This document shows, piece by piece, positions 30,966 through 39,330 of a stretch of 64,000 bases of DNA. Position numbers and translations under genes: made by a program. Below the pieces are notes generated by a model, which worked only from the letters and a program-made list of their open reading frames with translations, was not told the DNA's origin and did no database searches. The first letter of the stretch is position 1. Each line of letters opens with the position of its first letter. The stretch is from contig NC_011126.1 of NCBI RefSeq assembly GCF_000020785.1, positions 1,240,001 to 1,304,000 on the forward strand, written 5' to 3'. The DNA comes from Hydrogenobaculum sp. Y04AAS1. GTDB taxonomy: Bacteria > Aquificota > Aquificia > Aquificales > Aquificaceae.

Positions 30966-30983
30966 AAAAAAAAAAAAAAAAAA
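30966..30983. repeat. 18-base A/T homopolymer
   Basis: Eighteen consecutive A on the plus strand. It lies immediately upstream of the -10 box of the diguanylate cyclase gene. Confidence 0.9.
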
Positions 30984-31015
30984 CGATTTTGGAAATATTT
31001 TAAATTAAGCTTAGG

Positions 31016-32182
31016 TTATAGCTTTAAAAACTTTTCAACGTTATCAACCACAAGCTTTGTTTTAGCGTCGTATTTTTTGAAAGCCTCCAACTGTTTTTCA
31101 TTAATATTGGTGTTATATTTTACCTCTATTAGGGTTTTGTCCTCTGTTAGAAAATCTATCTCAACGTTGTTTTCATAAACATAGCAAGGTTTTTTTGATT
31201 TTATTTTTAAAAATACAAGATTTTCAAATATTGCCCCTTTATCTTTGAAACCTGTAAATGCGTTTTTTATACCTACATCAGCCACGTAGATTTTCTTAGG
31301 GGATTTTATTCTCTCGTTTAACTTACCGCATTTTTCTATCGGATATATTAAAAACGAGTCTTTAAAGTATTCAAAAAACCTTCTTGCAGTATCTACGCTT
31401 ATTCCAAGCACTTTGGATACCTTGTTTAAGCTAAGCTGCTTTCCAGATCTTTCCATAAGAAGATAGAAAAAATCTCTTAAAAGTGACGCTTCTTTTACGC
31501 TATGAAAACTCATGATATCTTTGTATATAATATCATCGGCAAGCTGTTTTATATATTCTATATCCTCTGTTATCACATATTGGGGTACCCCCCCTAATTC
31601 CATGTATTTTTCAAAGAATGTATAGGTAAGATGATGGTTTGCTTTGGTTATTTTTAAGTTTTTAAAAGCCAAAAACTCTTCAAAATCAAGAGGTAAAATC
31701 TCAATCAAGTTGCTTCTTCCAGTAAGGTAAGCGTTTTCGTCTTTTAGCATAGAAGCTGATGAAGATGTTGCAAATAGCTTTATATTGTAAAGATCGTAAA
31801 TATTTTTAAGTTGTTGTGAAAAATCTTTTTTATAAGCTATTTCATCTAAAAAAACATAAACTCTTTGCTCAAAAGCTATGCCTTGAATCTTAAAGTAATC
31901 TTCCAATAAATCAAGGATTGATTTCTTTTCTAAAGCGTAAAAGTCCAGCGATATATAAAATATATGCTTGGGGTTTATACCGAGTTTATTTATAAGACTG
32001 TGTATTATTAGTTTAAAAATGGTTGATTTCCCCACTCTTCTAATCCCTGTTATCAACTCTATCTCTTTTTTATCAAGGCGCTTTATAAGTTTATCCACAT
32101 ACTTTGGTCTATTGATGGCGCTTATCTTATAATCATTTTCCCACCAAGGATTGAATCTATAAAGTATCTCCTCTATATCCAT
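31016..32182 (-). CDS. AAA-family ATPase with DUF4143 domain
   Basis: The Walker A motif GIRRVGKST lies near 45-53 from the chosen start. VYVFLDEIAY is Walker B. The C-terminal DUF4143 domain has KIYVADVGIKNAF and the nuclease-like IDFLTEDKTLIEVKY ending. The biological role of this family is poorly known. The start ATG at 32182 (MDIEEILYRF, 388 residues) is preferred over 32236 because a perfect TATAAT sits 6 bases before it. Two palindromes overlie the promoter. Confidence 0.85.
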   Translation of the reverse strand: MDIEEILYRFNPWWENDYKISAINRPKYVDKLIKRLDKKEIELITGIRRVGKSTIFKLIIHSLINKLGINPKHIFYISLDFYALEKKSILDLLEDYFKIQGIAFEQRVYVFLDEIAYKKDFSQQLKNIYDLYNIKLFATSSSASMLKDENAYLTGRSNLIEILPLDFEEFLAFKNLKITKANHHLTYTFFEKYMELGGVPQYVITEDIEYIKQLADDIIYKDIMSFHSVKEASLLRDFFYLLMERSGKQLSLNKVSKVLGISVDTARRFFEYFKDSFLIYPIEKCGKLNERIKSPKKIYVADVGIKNAFTGFKDKGAIFENLVFLKIKSKKPCYVYENNVEIDFLTEDKTLIEVKYNTNINEKQLEAFKKYDAKTKLVVDNVEKFLKL

Positions 32183-32188
32183 ATGTAT

Positions 32189-32194
32189 ATTATA
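32189..32194 (-). promoter_or_regulatory. -10 box of the DUF4143 ATPase gene
   Basis: TATAAT on the reverse strand, 6 bases before ATG 32182. A poor -35 (TAGATT) lies 17 bases upstream. The box is partly inside the palindrome at 32191-32209. Confidence 0.55.
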
Positions 32195-32209
32195 CGATAT
32201 CATCGTATA
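32191..32209. promoter_or_regulatory. palindromic operator candidate 1
   Basis: TATACGAT ATC ATCGTATA is a perfect 8-base inverted repeat with a 3-base centre, overlapping the -10 box of the ATPase gene. Confidence 0.55.
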
Positions 32210-32223
32210 AAAATCTATAAAAA

Positions 32224-32240
32224 TATACGATGCCATCGTA
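32224..32240. promoter_or_regulatory. palindromic operator candidate 2
   Basis: TATACGAT GCC ATCGTA repeats the same half-site. Its centre is about 33 bases from that of the first copy, roughly three helical turns, so the two sites lie on the same DNA face. Confidence 0.5.
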
Positions 32241-32329
32241 AAGAATTTGCAAAATAGTTTTTTGGCTTGACTACTGCCTTGATTGAAGATAAATTAATAG
32301 AGTTAGAATATTTGGAAAGGAGTGTTTTT

Positions 32330-33739
32330 ATGATTTTAGAAGCAATAGATGTAAAAGAGCTTTTACAAGAAAAGGCCGGTTATATACTGTCGTTTTTGAT
32401 GGGAAACGGCGGAGAATACGGAGAGATTTTTTATGAGGACTCTTCAAATACACGTATTGTTTTTGAAAACAACAAAGTGGATAAAATAGAACATGGGTCT
32501 GATGTGGGTGTAGGTCTTAGGCTTATAAAGAATCACAAGGTATATTATGGATATTCTACGGAGTTTGACATAGACTCTTTGGTGGAGCTTGCTAAAACCA
32601 TAGCAAACACGTCTTCTCAAGGTCCTATAAAGGTTGGAAAAGCCTACGCCAAAGCTTCTATGCCTATAGGGATAGACCCAGAACAAATAGAGCTTTCAAA
32701 GAAAATAGAGATTTTAAATAGAGCTAATGATGCTGCCAGGTCTTTTGGAGAATATGTAAAACAAGTGAGTGCAGTCTTGATGGATAAAAAAAGACAAATA
32801 ATGATAATAAACTCTTTAGGAGAGCATGTAGAAGACATCCAGACAAGAACAGTCTTCTACACGGAAGTTGTGTCTTACAAAGATGGCATCCTTCAAAGGG
32901 GATACGAATCTATGGGGGGCAACGTAGGTTTTGAGCTTTTTGAAAGAAAATCCCCTGAGGAAATAGCAAGTGTAGCTGCAAGAAGGGCTATCATGCTTTT
33001 GGATGCAAAACCAGCACCAGCGGGTAGTTTTACCATAGTGATGTCTTCAGAAGCAGGCGGGACGATGGTACACGAGGCTGTGGGTCATGGGCTTGAGGCA
33101 GATTTGGTACAGCAAGGCCAATCTGTTTATAAAGATAGGATAGGTCAAAAAGTGGCTTCTTCGTTGGTGAGTGTCATTGATGATGCTACGATTCCAGGCA
33201 TGAACGGCTCTTTTAACTTTGACGATGAAGGGGTTGAGGCTCAAAGGAAAGTTCTTATAGAAGATGGTTATCTGGTAGGCTATATGTACGATAGGTTAAG
33301 GGCTATGAAAGACGGTGTGAAATCCACTGGCAACGGTAGGCGTCAAAGCTATGCCCATCCTCCGGTGGTGCGTATGACAAATACCTTTATTAAAAGCGGT
33401 AAAACAAATCCAGAAGATATAATAAAAGACACCAAAAAGGGTATTTTGGTAAAGAAAATGGGTGGTGGACAAGTAAACACCATCACTGGAGATTTTGTTT
33501 TTGATGTAATGGAAGGCTATATTATAGAAAATGGCCAAATTACATATCCTATAAGAGGAGCAACACTCATAGGAAACGGCCCTAAGGCTTTGGAAGATAT
33601 AGATGCCGTAGGTTACGACGAGGGTTTTGCCATAGGCACCTGCGGTAAAGATGGTCAAGGGGTGCCAGTTTCAGATGCTCAACCCACTGTGAGGATAAAA
33701 TCTATGACTCTTGGTGGATGCGAGGTTTGCAGTGGATAA
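32330..33739 (+). CDS. tldD: TldD-type metalloprotease
   Basis: TldD, usually with TldE/PmbA, trims peptides such as modified leader peptides. The zinc motif HEAVGH followed by GLEAD lies near 248-257, and the later TCGKDGQG supplies the conserved cysteine. The start is ATG at 32330 with GGAAAGGAG upstream, giving 469 residues; an upstream in-frame start at 32267 lacks such a site. No pmbA partner is in the window. It overlaps the FliJ-MotE gene by 8 bases. Confidence 0.9.
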   Translation: MILEAIDVKELLQEKAGYILSFLMGNGGEYGEIFYEDSSNTRIVFENNKVDKIEHGSDVGVGLRLIKNHKVYYGYSTEFDIDSLVELAKTIANTSSQGPIKVGKAYAKASMPIGIDPEQIELSKKIEILNRANDAARSFGEYVKQVSAVLMDKKRQIMIINSLGEHVEDIQTRTVFYTEVVSYKDGILQRGYESMGGNVGFELFERKSPEEIASVAARRAIMLLDAKPAPAGSFTIVMSSEAGGTMVHEAVGHGLEADLVQQGQSVYKDRIGQKVASSLVSVIDDATIPGMNGSFNFDDEGVEAQRKVLIEDGYLVGYMYDRLRAMKDGVKSTGNGRRQSYAHPPVVRMTNTFIKSGKTNPEDIIKDTKKGILVKKMGGGQVNTITGDFVFDVMEGYIIENGQITYPIRGATLIGNGPKALEDIDAVGYDEGFAIGTCGKDGQGVPVSDAQPTVRIKSMTLGGCEVCSG

Positions 33740-34703
33740 AATAATAGATATAAAAAAACAAGAGCTAAACCTAAAACTATCCGAGCTAAACAAGGTAAAA
33801 GATGAAATAAACACCTTAGAAACCGAGAAAAAAGATATAGAGAAAGCTATGAACCTTTTAAATGAAGATGTTTCTTCTTACGATGAGTATATATCAAACT
33901 TGGTAGCTTATCAAAAGCTGTATGTAAGGTTAAAAGCTATAGAAAAAACGCTTGATGAGTTAAAACTGTTAGAGGAGGCTTTGGCTGAGGAAGCAAAAGA
34001 TATTGTTAGAGATATTAAAGCTATGGAGATCATAAAACACAATAGACTGATTGAGCATACAAAGAAAGAACTATACAAAGAGGAGATGAACGCCAGTTTT
34101 TTCTACAACCTAAAACATTTTTACATAGTTTTGATAGCCTTGTTTTTGGCTTTTAGTATGAAAAGCTTTGGAGCACCGGCTTTGTATCAAAACGCTAAAA
34201 CGCAAGTGGAACAAAATATTAACTCCGATGAACAAAACCTAAACCTTCTTTTAGACCAAAAACTTCAGAAGTTAGAAAAAGAAAAGAAAGAACTTCAAGC
34301 CCTTATAAAACAACAACAAGAGCTTCAAAAGCTTCAAAAGAAAAAGCAAGAAGAGGCCAAAAAGAAAAAACAGCAAGAAGAACAAGAAATACAAAAGTAT
34401 GTAAAAGTAGTAGCCGCTGCTGATAGTGACCAAGCGGGAGCTATGCTAAACGATGTAGACCCTGAGATAGCGGCTAAGATTCTTGTTATGCTACCTTCTA
34501 GAAAAGCTGGAGATATACTTTCAGCGATGGACCCTAAAAAAGCTGCCCTTGTTACTGATTATATTATGACACACAAAAAAGAACTAAACGCCATGAAAAA
34601 AGAGATTATGAACGCCAACAATCAAGCTCAAAATCAGAACGCGCCTTCGGTTTCTCCAAATCAAAACCAACCCCAAAATTCTCCACCACCTCCATCGGGA
34701 TAA
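33732..34703 (+). CDS. FliJ-like / MotE (YlxF)-like flagellar fusion protein
   Basis: Residues 1-125 are a coiled coil resembling the flagellar export chaperone FliJ. A membrane helix follows (FYIVLIALFLAFSMKSFG). After it come a Gln/Lys-rich coiled coil (about 165-215) and an MgtE_N/MotE-like module with AGAMLNDVDPEIAAKILVMLP. A Pro/Gln-rich tail ends the protein. In Bacillus fliJ and ylxF are adjacent separate genes, so this looks like their fusion. GTG at 33732 with GAGG upstream is the likely start (323 residues); a TTG at 33711 extends the frame. Confidence 0.68.
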   Translation: MDKIIDIKKQELNLKLSELNKVKDEINTLETEKKDIEKAMNLLNEDVSSYDEYISNLVAYQKLYVRLKAIEKTLDELKLLEEALAEEAKDIVRDIKAMEIIKHNRLIEHTKKELYKEEMNASFFYNLKHFYIVLIALFLAFSMKSFGAPALYQNAKTQVEQNINSDEQNLNLLLDQKLQKLEKEKKELQALIKQQQELQKLQKKKQEEAKKKKQQEEQEIQKYVKVVAAADSDQAGAMLNDVDPEIAAKILVMLPSRKAGDILSAMDPKKAALVTDYIMTHKKELNAMKKEIMNANNQAQNQNAPSVSPNQNQPQNSPPPPSG

Positions 34704-34706
34704 GAT

Positions 34707-36818
34707 ATGAAAACGTTAGATAAAACCAACGAAAAACTCATAGAAGATATTTTAAACAAATACAAAGAGCATGAGGATGTTATAAGCAAAGCTATAGATT
34801 TTATATATCAAAAGCATGAAAACCAAACAAGAAAATCTGGAGAACCCTACGTAAACCATCCTATAGCAGTAGCCAGCATATTAGCTTCTATAGGGATGGA
34901 TTATCATAGTATTGTGGCTGGGCTTTTACACGACGTAGTAGAAGATACTGATACTACCGTTGAGGAGATAAAAAAAGAGTTTGGCCCTCAGATCGCAAGC
35001 CTAGTGGATGGCCTTACCAAGATAGACAAGTATAAGTTTTCTTCAAAAGAACATGCAAAGGCTGAAAACTATAGGAAAATGCTTTTTGCTATGTCAAAGG
35101 ATGTAAGGGTCATAGTCATAAAGCTAGCAGACAGACTACACAACATGAGAACCCTTGATTACATGCCGAGGCACAAACAGCTTGAAATAGCCAATGAGAC
35201 TATAGATATATACGCTCCGATAGCCCATAGGCTTGGAATATGGAGCATAAAGAAAGAGCTGGAAGACCTTTATTTAAAATACACGCATCCTGAAGAGTAC
35301 GAAAAAATAAAAGATTTTGTCCAAAAAATAAGTACAGAATCAGAGGTTTATCTAAAAAAATACTTTATATCGAAAGTGGTAGAAGCCATAAACGATTTTT
35401 TCAAAGATAAAAAACCAAACTACACCATACAATATAGACAAAAGCATATATACAGCATATATCAAAAGCTAAAACGAAAAAATCTAAGCTTGGAGGATTT
35501 ACAGGATATTCTTGGCATAAGGGTGATAGTAGAGGATGTGGCAGAGTGTTATACTGTTTTAGGTATAGTTCATAGTATTTTTAGGCCTATACCAGGAAGC
35601 TTTGATGATTACATATCGCTTCCAAAACCAAACATGTACCAATCTCTTCATACTGCCGTGGAAGGGCCCAAAAAGAGAGTTGTGGAGGTACAGATAAGGA
35701 CTTACGAAATGCACGAGAGAGCTGAAAAGGGTATAGCAGCTCACTGGGCTTACAAAGAAAATTCCTCTACAAAAGACAACTCCATATTTGCATGGTTAAG
35801 AGAGGTGTTAAATAGCATAAAAACCAAAAACGCCAATGAGCTCATAGAAGCTGTTAAAGATGAGCTTTTCGAAGATGAGGTATTTGTATTTACTCCAAAA
35901 GATGATGTTGTAGTGCTTCCAAAAGGTGCAACGGTGCTTGATTTTGCATATTACATACATACAGATATAGGAAACCACTGTCAAAGGGCTATAGTAAACA
36001 ACAAGATAGTGCCTCTTTCTTATGTGCTTCAAAGCGGTGATAGGGTAGAAATTATAACAAACCCCTCTCAAAGCCCAAAAATAGAATGGCTTAAGATTGT
36101 AACCACAAAAAAAGCAAAAACTCGTATTAGGCTTTTCTTGAAAGCAAAAGAAAAAGAAGTGGCTATAGAAGAAGCTCACAAAACCCTTTTAAAGCTTTCA
36201 GAGAAACTAAGTTTAGGTTTCGAAGATATGATAAAAAAACTCAGTTCTCATTTTGATTTAAACGAGCAGGAGCTTTTTGCAAACATAGGTTTTGGTAAAA
36301 TCCCAATAAACAGGGTAATAAAGCTGTTTTCCAAAGAAAAAGAGCAAAAACATATAAAAGACGAGGGTAAAGAGGGGTCTTTAAAACTTGAGAGCGTATC
36401 AAACGTGCTTTTTAGTGTAGCGAAGTGTTGTATGCCAATTCCAGGAGATCCAGTAATGGGGGTTATATCAAAAAACGCTGGTATTGTTATACATCATGAG
36501 AAATGCCCAAACCTTCAATACGCCATTAGAAATATACCTCAAAAAGTGGTAAAAATAGACTGGAAGTCCCAAGACAAGTTATATACCACAAGGATGAGAG
36601 TTGTAGCTTCAGATAGACCTGGCATACTTTCAGAAGTGTCTTCTGCTTTTACAAAATCAAACATAAACATAGTAGAAGCTTCTACAAAAACCAACAACCT
36701 CAACATAGCAAACATGGATTTTAAAGTGCAATTAAGAAACACAAAAGACTTAAAAAGAGCTTTTGACGAAATAAAATCTATAAAAGGTGTAGAATCTGTA
36801 AAAAGGGTGTTTGGATGA
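34707..36818 (+). CDS. bifunctional (p)ppGpp synthetase/hydrolase (Rel)
   Basis: The HD hydrolase motif HDVVED is at 75-80. The synthetase domain has DILGIRVIVEDVAECY and PKPNMYQSLHT. TGS (EDEVFVFTPKDDVVVLPKGATVLDFAY, in two parts), a zinc-finger region with CC, and a C-terminal ACT domain follow. The length is 703 residues. The synthetase loop reads SFDDYI where bifunctional enzymes usually have RFKDYI, so it carries acidic residues more like monofunctional RelA. The hydrolase site looks intact. Confidence 0.93.
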   Translation: MKTLDKTNEKLIEDILNKYKEHEDVISKAIDFIYQKHENQTRKSGEPYVNHPIAVASILASIGMDYHSIVAGLLHDVVEDTDTTVEEIKKEFGPQIASLVDGLTKIDKYKFSSKEHAKAENYRKMLFAMSKDVRVIVIKLADRLHNMRTLDYMPRHKQLEIANETIDIYAPIAHRLGIWSIKKELEDLYLKYTHPEEYEKIKDFVQKISTESEVYLKKYFISKVVEAINDFFKDKKPNYTIQYRQKHIYSIYQKLKRKNLSLEDLQDILGIRVIVEDVAECYTVLGIVHSIFRPIPGSFDDYISLPKPNMYQSLHTAVEGPKKRVVEVQIRTYEMHERAEKGIAAHWAYKENSSTKDNSIFAWLREVLNSIKTKNANELIEAVKDELFEDEVFVFTPKDDVVVLPKGATVLDFAYYIHTDIGNHCQRAIVNNKIVPLSYVLQSGDRVEIITNPSQSPKIEWLKIVTTKKAKTRIRLFLKAKEKEVAIEEAHKTLLKLSEKLSLGFEDMIKKLSSHFDLNEQELFANIGFGKIPINRVIKLFSKEKEQKHIKDEGKEGSLKLESVSNVLFSVAKCCMPIPGDPVMGVISKNAGIVIHHEKCPNLQYAIRNIPQKVVKIDWKSQDKLYTTRMRVVASDRPGILSEVSSAFTKSNINIVEASTKTNNLNIANMDFKVQLRNTKDLKRAFDEIKSIKGVESVKRVFG

Positions 36819-38155
36819 ACTCTTTAGAAGTTTCTAAGAGCTTAGGTTTGATACATGAGGGGAAACCGTTTTTTATAAAAGATGTATTTTTTGATTCAAG
36901 AGAGTCTATAAAAGATGCTTTGTTTGTAGCTATAAAAGGAGAAAAAACCGATGGCCATCTTTATATAAAAAACCTTCTTGACGAAAATATAGCGGGTTTT
37001 TTGGTAAGAGAAGACTTTGACTGTAAAGAGATACTAGCAAAAGGTAAATCTTGTTTAAAAGCCAAAGATACGATAAAAGCTTTGCAGGACATAGCCTCTT
37101 TAAAAAGGAATAGCCTTAAAGCGAATGTTGTAGCGATAGCTGGTTCTGCTGGTAAGACCACTACAAAAGAGCTTATAGCCCATGTGTTGCCTGGCAAAGT
37201 GCATAAAACTTACAAAAATTTTAATTCTCAGATAGGTCTTCCAAAGGTGGTTATAACAGCTGATGATGATATAGGTTATCTTGTGTTGGAGATGGGAGCC
37301 ACCGCTTTAGAAGATGTTAAAAAGCTTACAAACATCGCAAAACAACATATAGGGGTTATATCTTCTATAGGAGAAGAGCATCTTGAGAGTTTTGGTTCTA
37401 TTGAAAACGTAGTAAAAGGAAACTTTGAAGTGTTTGACTCTCCAAATCTTTTGTCTGGGGTCTACCCTAAGGCGTTTCATAGCTTTTATAAAAAAGAATA
37501 TGGGCTTAGTTTTTGTAGGTTTAGAGACGATGCTGATATAAGGGTAAAAAATGTCTATATAGACGAAGAAGGTACACATTTTGAGATAATGGGAATTAGG
37601 CTTACTATACCAGTTTTGAGCATAGGTATAGCAGAGAGTGCAGCCGCAGCGGTTGGTGTTCTTGCATCTTTTGGTATAGATTGGAAGGAGCTAAAAGACA
37701 GGTTTGAGAGTTTTAAAGGTGTGCAAGGAAGGATGCAACTTATAAAAAAAGGACCTTTTAGAATAATAGACGATACTTACAACGCAAATCCTGTTTCTGT
37801 AAAAAATGCCATTCTTACTATAGATAGTTTTAAAGATTTTAATAAGATAATAGTTTTGGGAGATATGCTTGAGATGGGAGAGTATTCAAAGGCTCTTCAC
37901 GAGAAAGTAGGGGCTATGCTGAAGTCTTCTCATATTAACAATGTGTATCTTTATGGAAGCGATATGAAATACGCTTACGATGTTTTAAAACTTTCCAACA
38001 AAGAAGTTTTTTACTTTGATAATCAAGAGGAGTTGTCTTTTCATCTTGTTAAAAGCCTAAAACAAAAAACCGATACCAATACAATGATTTTGGTAAAAGG
38101 CTCTAGAGGCATGAAGATGGAAAATGTTGTGGATAGGCTTGTAAATGGTTTATAA
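36815..38155 (+). CDS. murF: UDP-N-acetylmuramoyl-tripeptide--D-Ala-D-Ala ligase
   Basis: MurF adds D-Ala-D-Ala to the peptidoglycan precursor in the cytoplasm. The P-loop GSAGKTTTKE lies near 111-120, and the middle domain has NSQIGLP and EMGATALEDV. The C-terminal domain has DDTYNANP and VLGDMLEMG. The length is 446 residues. It overlaps the rel gene by 4 bases (ATGA), and no other mur gene is adjacent. Confidence 0.93.
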   Translation: MNSLEVSKSLGLIHEGKPFFIKDVFFDSRESIKDALFVAIKGEKTDGHLYIKNLLDENIAGFLVREDFDCKEILAKGKSCLKAKDTIKALQDIASLKRNSLKANVVAIAGSAGKTTTKELIAHVLPGKVHKTYKNFNSQIGLPKVVITADDDIGYLVLEMGATALEDVKKLTNIAKQHIGVISSIGEEHLESFGSIENVVKGNFEVFDSPNLLSGVYPKAFHSFYKKEYGLSFCRFRDDADIRVKNVYIDEEGTHFEIMGIRLTIPVLSIGIAESAAAAVGVLASFGIDWKELKDRFESFKGVQGRMQLIKKGPFRIIDDTYNANPVSVKNAILTIDSFKDFNKIIVLGDMLEMGEYSKALHEKVGAMLKSSHINNVYLYGSDMKYAYDVLKLSNKEVFYFDNQEELSFHLVKSLKQKTDTNTMILVKGSRGMKMENVVDRLVNGL

Positions 38156-38216
38156 TATATATTGCTTTTATAGGTATTATATTTTGATTTATATATAGAT
38201 ATTTGGAGGTTTATAT

Positions 38217-38750
38217 ATGGAAGATTTAGGAAAAGACGAAGTGGTGATAGGAAGGTATATAGTAAAAACACAAAAGTACTACTATTCAAAAGATCATGTA
38301 TGGGTTTTGCTAAAAGGGAATATCGCTAAAATAGGTGTGACAGATTACGCGCAATTTCAAGTGGATACCGTAGAAGAGATAAAGCTTCCAAGCGTAGGAG
38401 ATTACTTTGAGCCACAAGATGTAATTTGCAGAATAGAAGGTCTTAAAGGAATGTTTGAAGTACTATCCCCTATTACTGGCACTGTAGAAAACACAAACTC
38501 TTACTTAGAAGACAACCCTAGTATAATAAACGAAGATCCCTATGAAGAAGGCTGGATTGCGGAGATTAGAATGTCAGACCCCCTTGAAGTAGAAGATCTC
38601 ATGTCTTCAGAGGAGTATATAGAATATTTGGAAGAGCTAATAAGAGAAGAATCTGGTTCAGTAGGTATAATACACTCACCAGATATATTAGAAGAAGAGC
38701 ATTTAGAAGAAATACCGGAAGAGGAGCTTGGTTATGAGGAAGAACATTGA
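38217..38750 (+). CDS. GcvH-like lipoyl carrier protein with acidic tail
   Basis: The lipoyl domain (about 15-125) has the lipoylation site CRIEGLKGMFEVLSPITG with K77 and the NEDPYEEGWIAEI ending of GcvH. The C-terminal 45 residues form an Asp/Glu-rich extension absent from typical 130-residue GcvH. No other glycine-cleavage gene is nearby. In sulfur-oxidising bacteria, GcvH-like LbpA proteins serve the sHdr system, so a non-glycine role is possible. A TTGGAGG ribosome site precedes the ATG. Confidence 0.82.
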   Translation: MEDLGKDEVVIGRYIVKTQKYYYSKDHVWVLLKGNIAKIGVTDYAQFQVDTVEEIKLPSVGDYFEPQDVICRIEGLKGMFEVLSPITGTVENTNSYLEDNPSIINEDPYEEGWIAEIRMSDPLEVEDLMSSEEYIEYLEELIREESGSVGIIHSPDILEEEHLEEIPEEELGYEEEH

Positions 38751-38772
38751 TTTATTTTATATTAAATAAATC
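38749..38772. terminator. bidirectional terminator hairpin between convergent genes
   Basis: GATTTATTT and AAATAAATC pair around TATATT, followed on the plus strand by TTCGTTG and seven T. It overlaps the ends of the GcvH-like and LolA-like genes. Confidence 0.6.
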
Positions 38773-39330
38773 TTCGTTGTTTTTTTCATTGTAAAAGCTC
38801 AATACCTTTATATATAAAACGCCTTTTTGTGGCATATAAACGTAAAAAGATTCTGGAGTTAGATTTCTTGTTAATTTTAGGATTACGTAGGATACATCTT
38901 TTACGATGCTTGATTTTGGTATAAAGAGTATCTCATAATAGCCATCCTGATAAGAGGTAAGTATAGGTCTAAATACGCTGGTTATATCTTTGTTTAATAT
39001 GCTTATACCTTTTATCTCTTGGCTTTTACCTTTTATATCGTAAGTATAGTTTGAGCTTTTGTTGTAGAGTATGGTGCTTTTACCGTTGTATAGTATAACA
39101 AACTTGTTTGGCTTTTCATATGTAAGTTTTATTTTAAAAGGTGGTTTGTTTTCAATATATGCTTCACCATAAGATACAATAGGCTTAGTGTAACCTATAG
39201 GGTAAAACTTTTGCTGAAAATCTATCTTTATAAGCTCCATATGTTTTATCTTATCTAAAAATTTATCTACTACCTCGCCAAAAGCCAAAGATATCATCAA
39301 AATAATCACTAAAATATATCTAAAGCGCAT
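38752..39330 (-). CDS. LolA-like outer-membrane lipoprotein carrier protein
   Basis: This 192-residue protein has a signal peptide (FRYILVIILMISLAFG). The LolA-type beta barrel is suggested by LIKIDFQQKFYPIGY, GEAYIENKPPFKIKLTYEKP and FVILYNGKSTILYN. LolA moves lipoproteins across the periplasm. The family is divergent, so this rests on pattern only. A good ribosome site (AAGGAGA) lies inside the end of the upstream gene. Confidence 0.72.
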   Translation of the reverse strand: MRFRYILVIILMISLAFGEVVDKFLDKIKHMELIKIDFQQKFYPIGYTKPIVSYGEAYIENKPPFKIKLTYEKPNKFVILYNGKSTILYNKSSNYTYDIKGKSQEIKGISILNKDITSVFRPILTSYQDGYYEILFIPKSSIVKDVSYVILKLTRNLTPESFYVYMPQKGVLYIKVLSFYNEKNNEDLFNIK

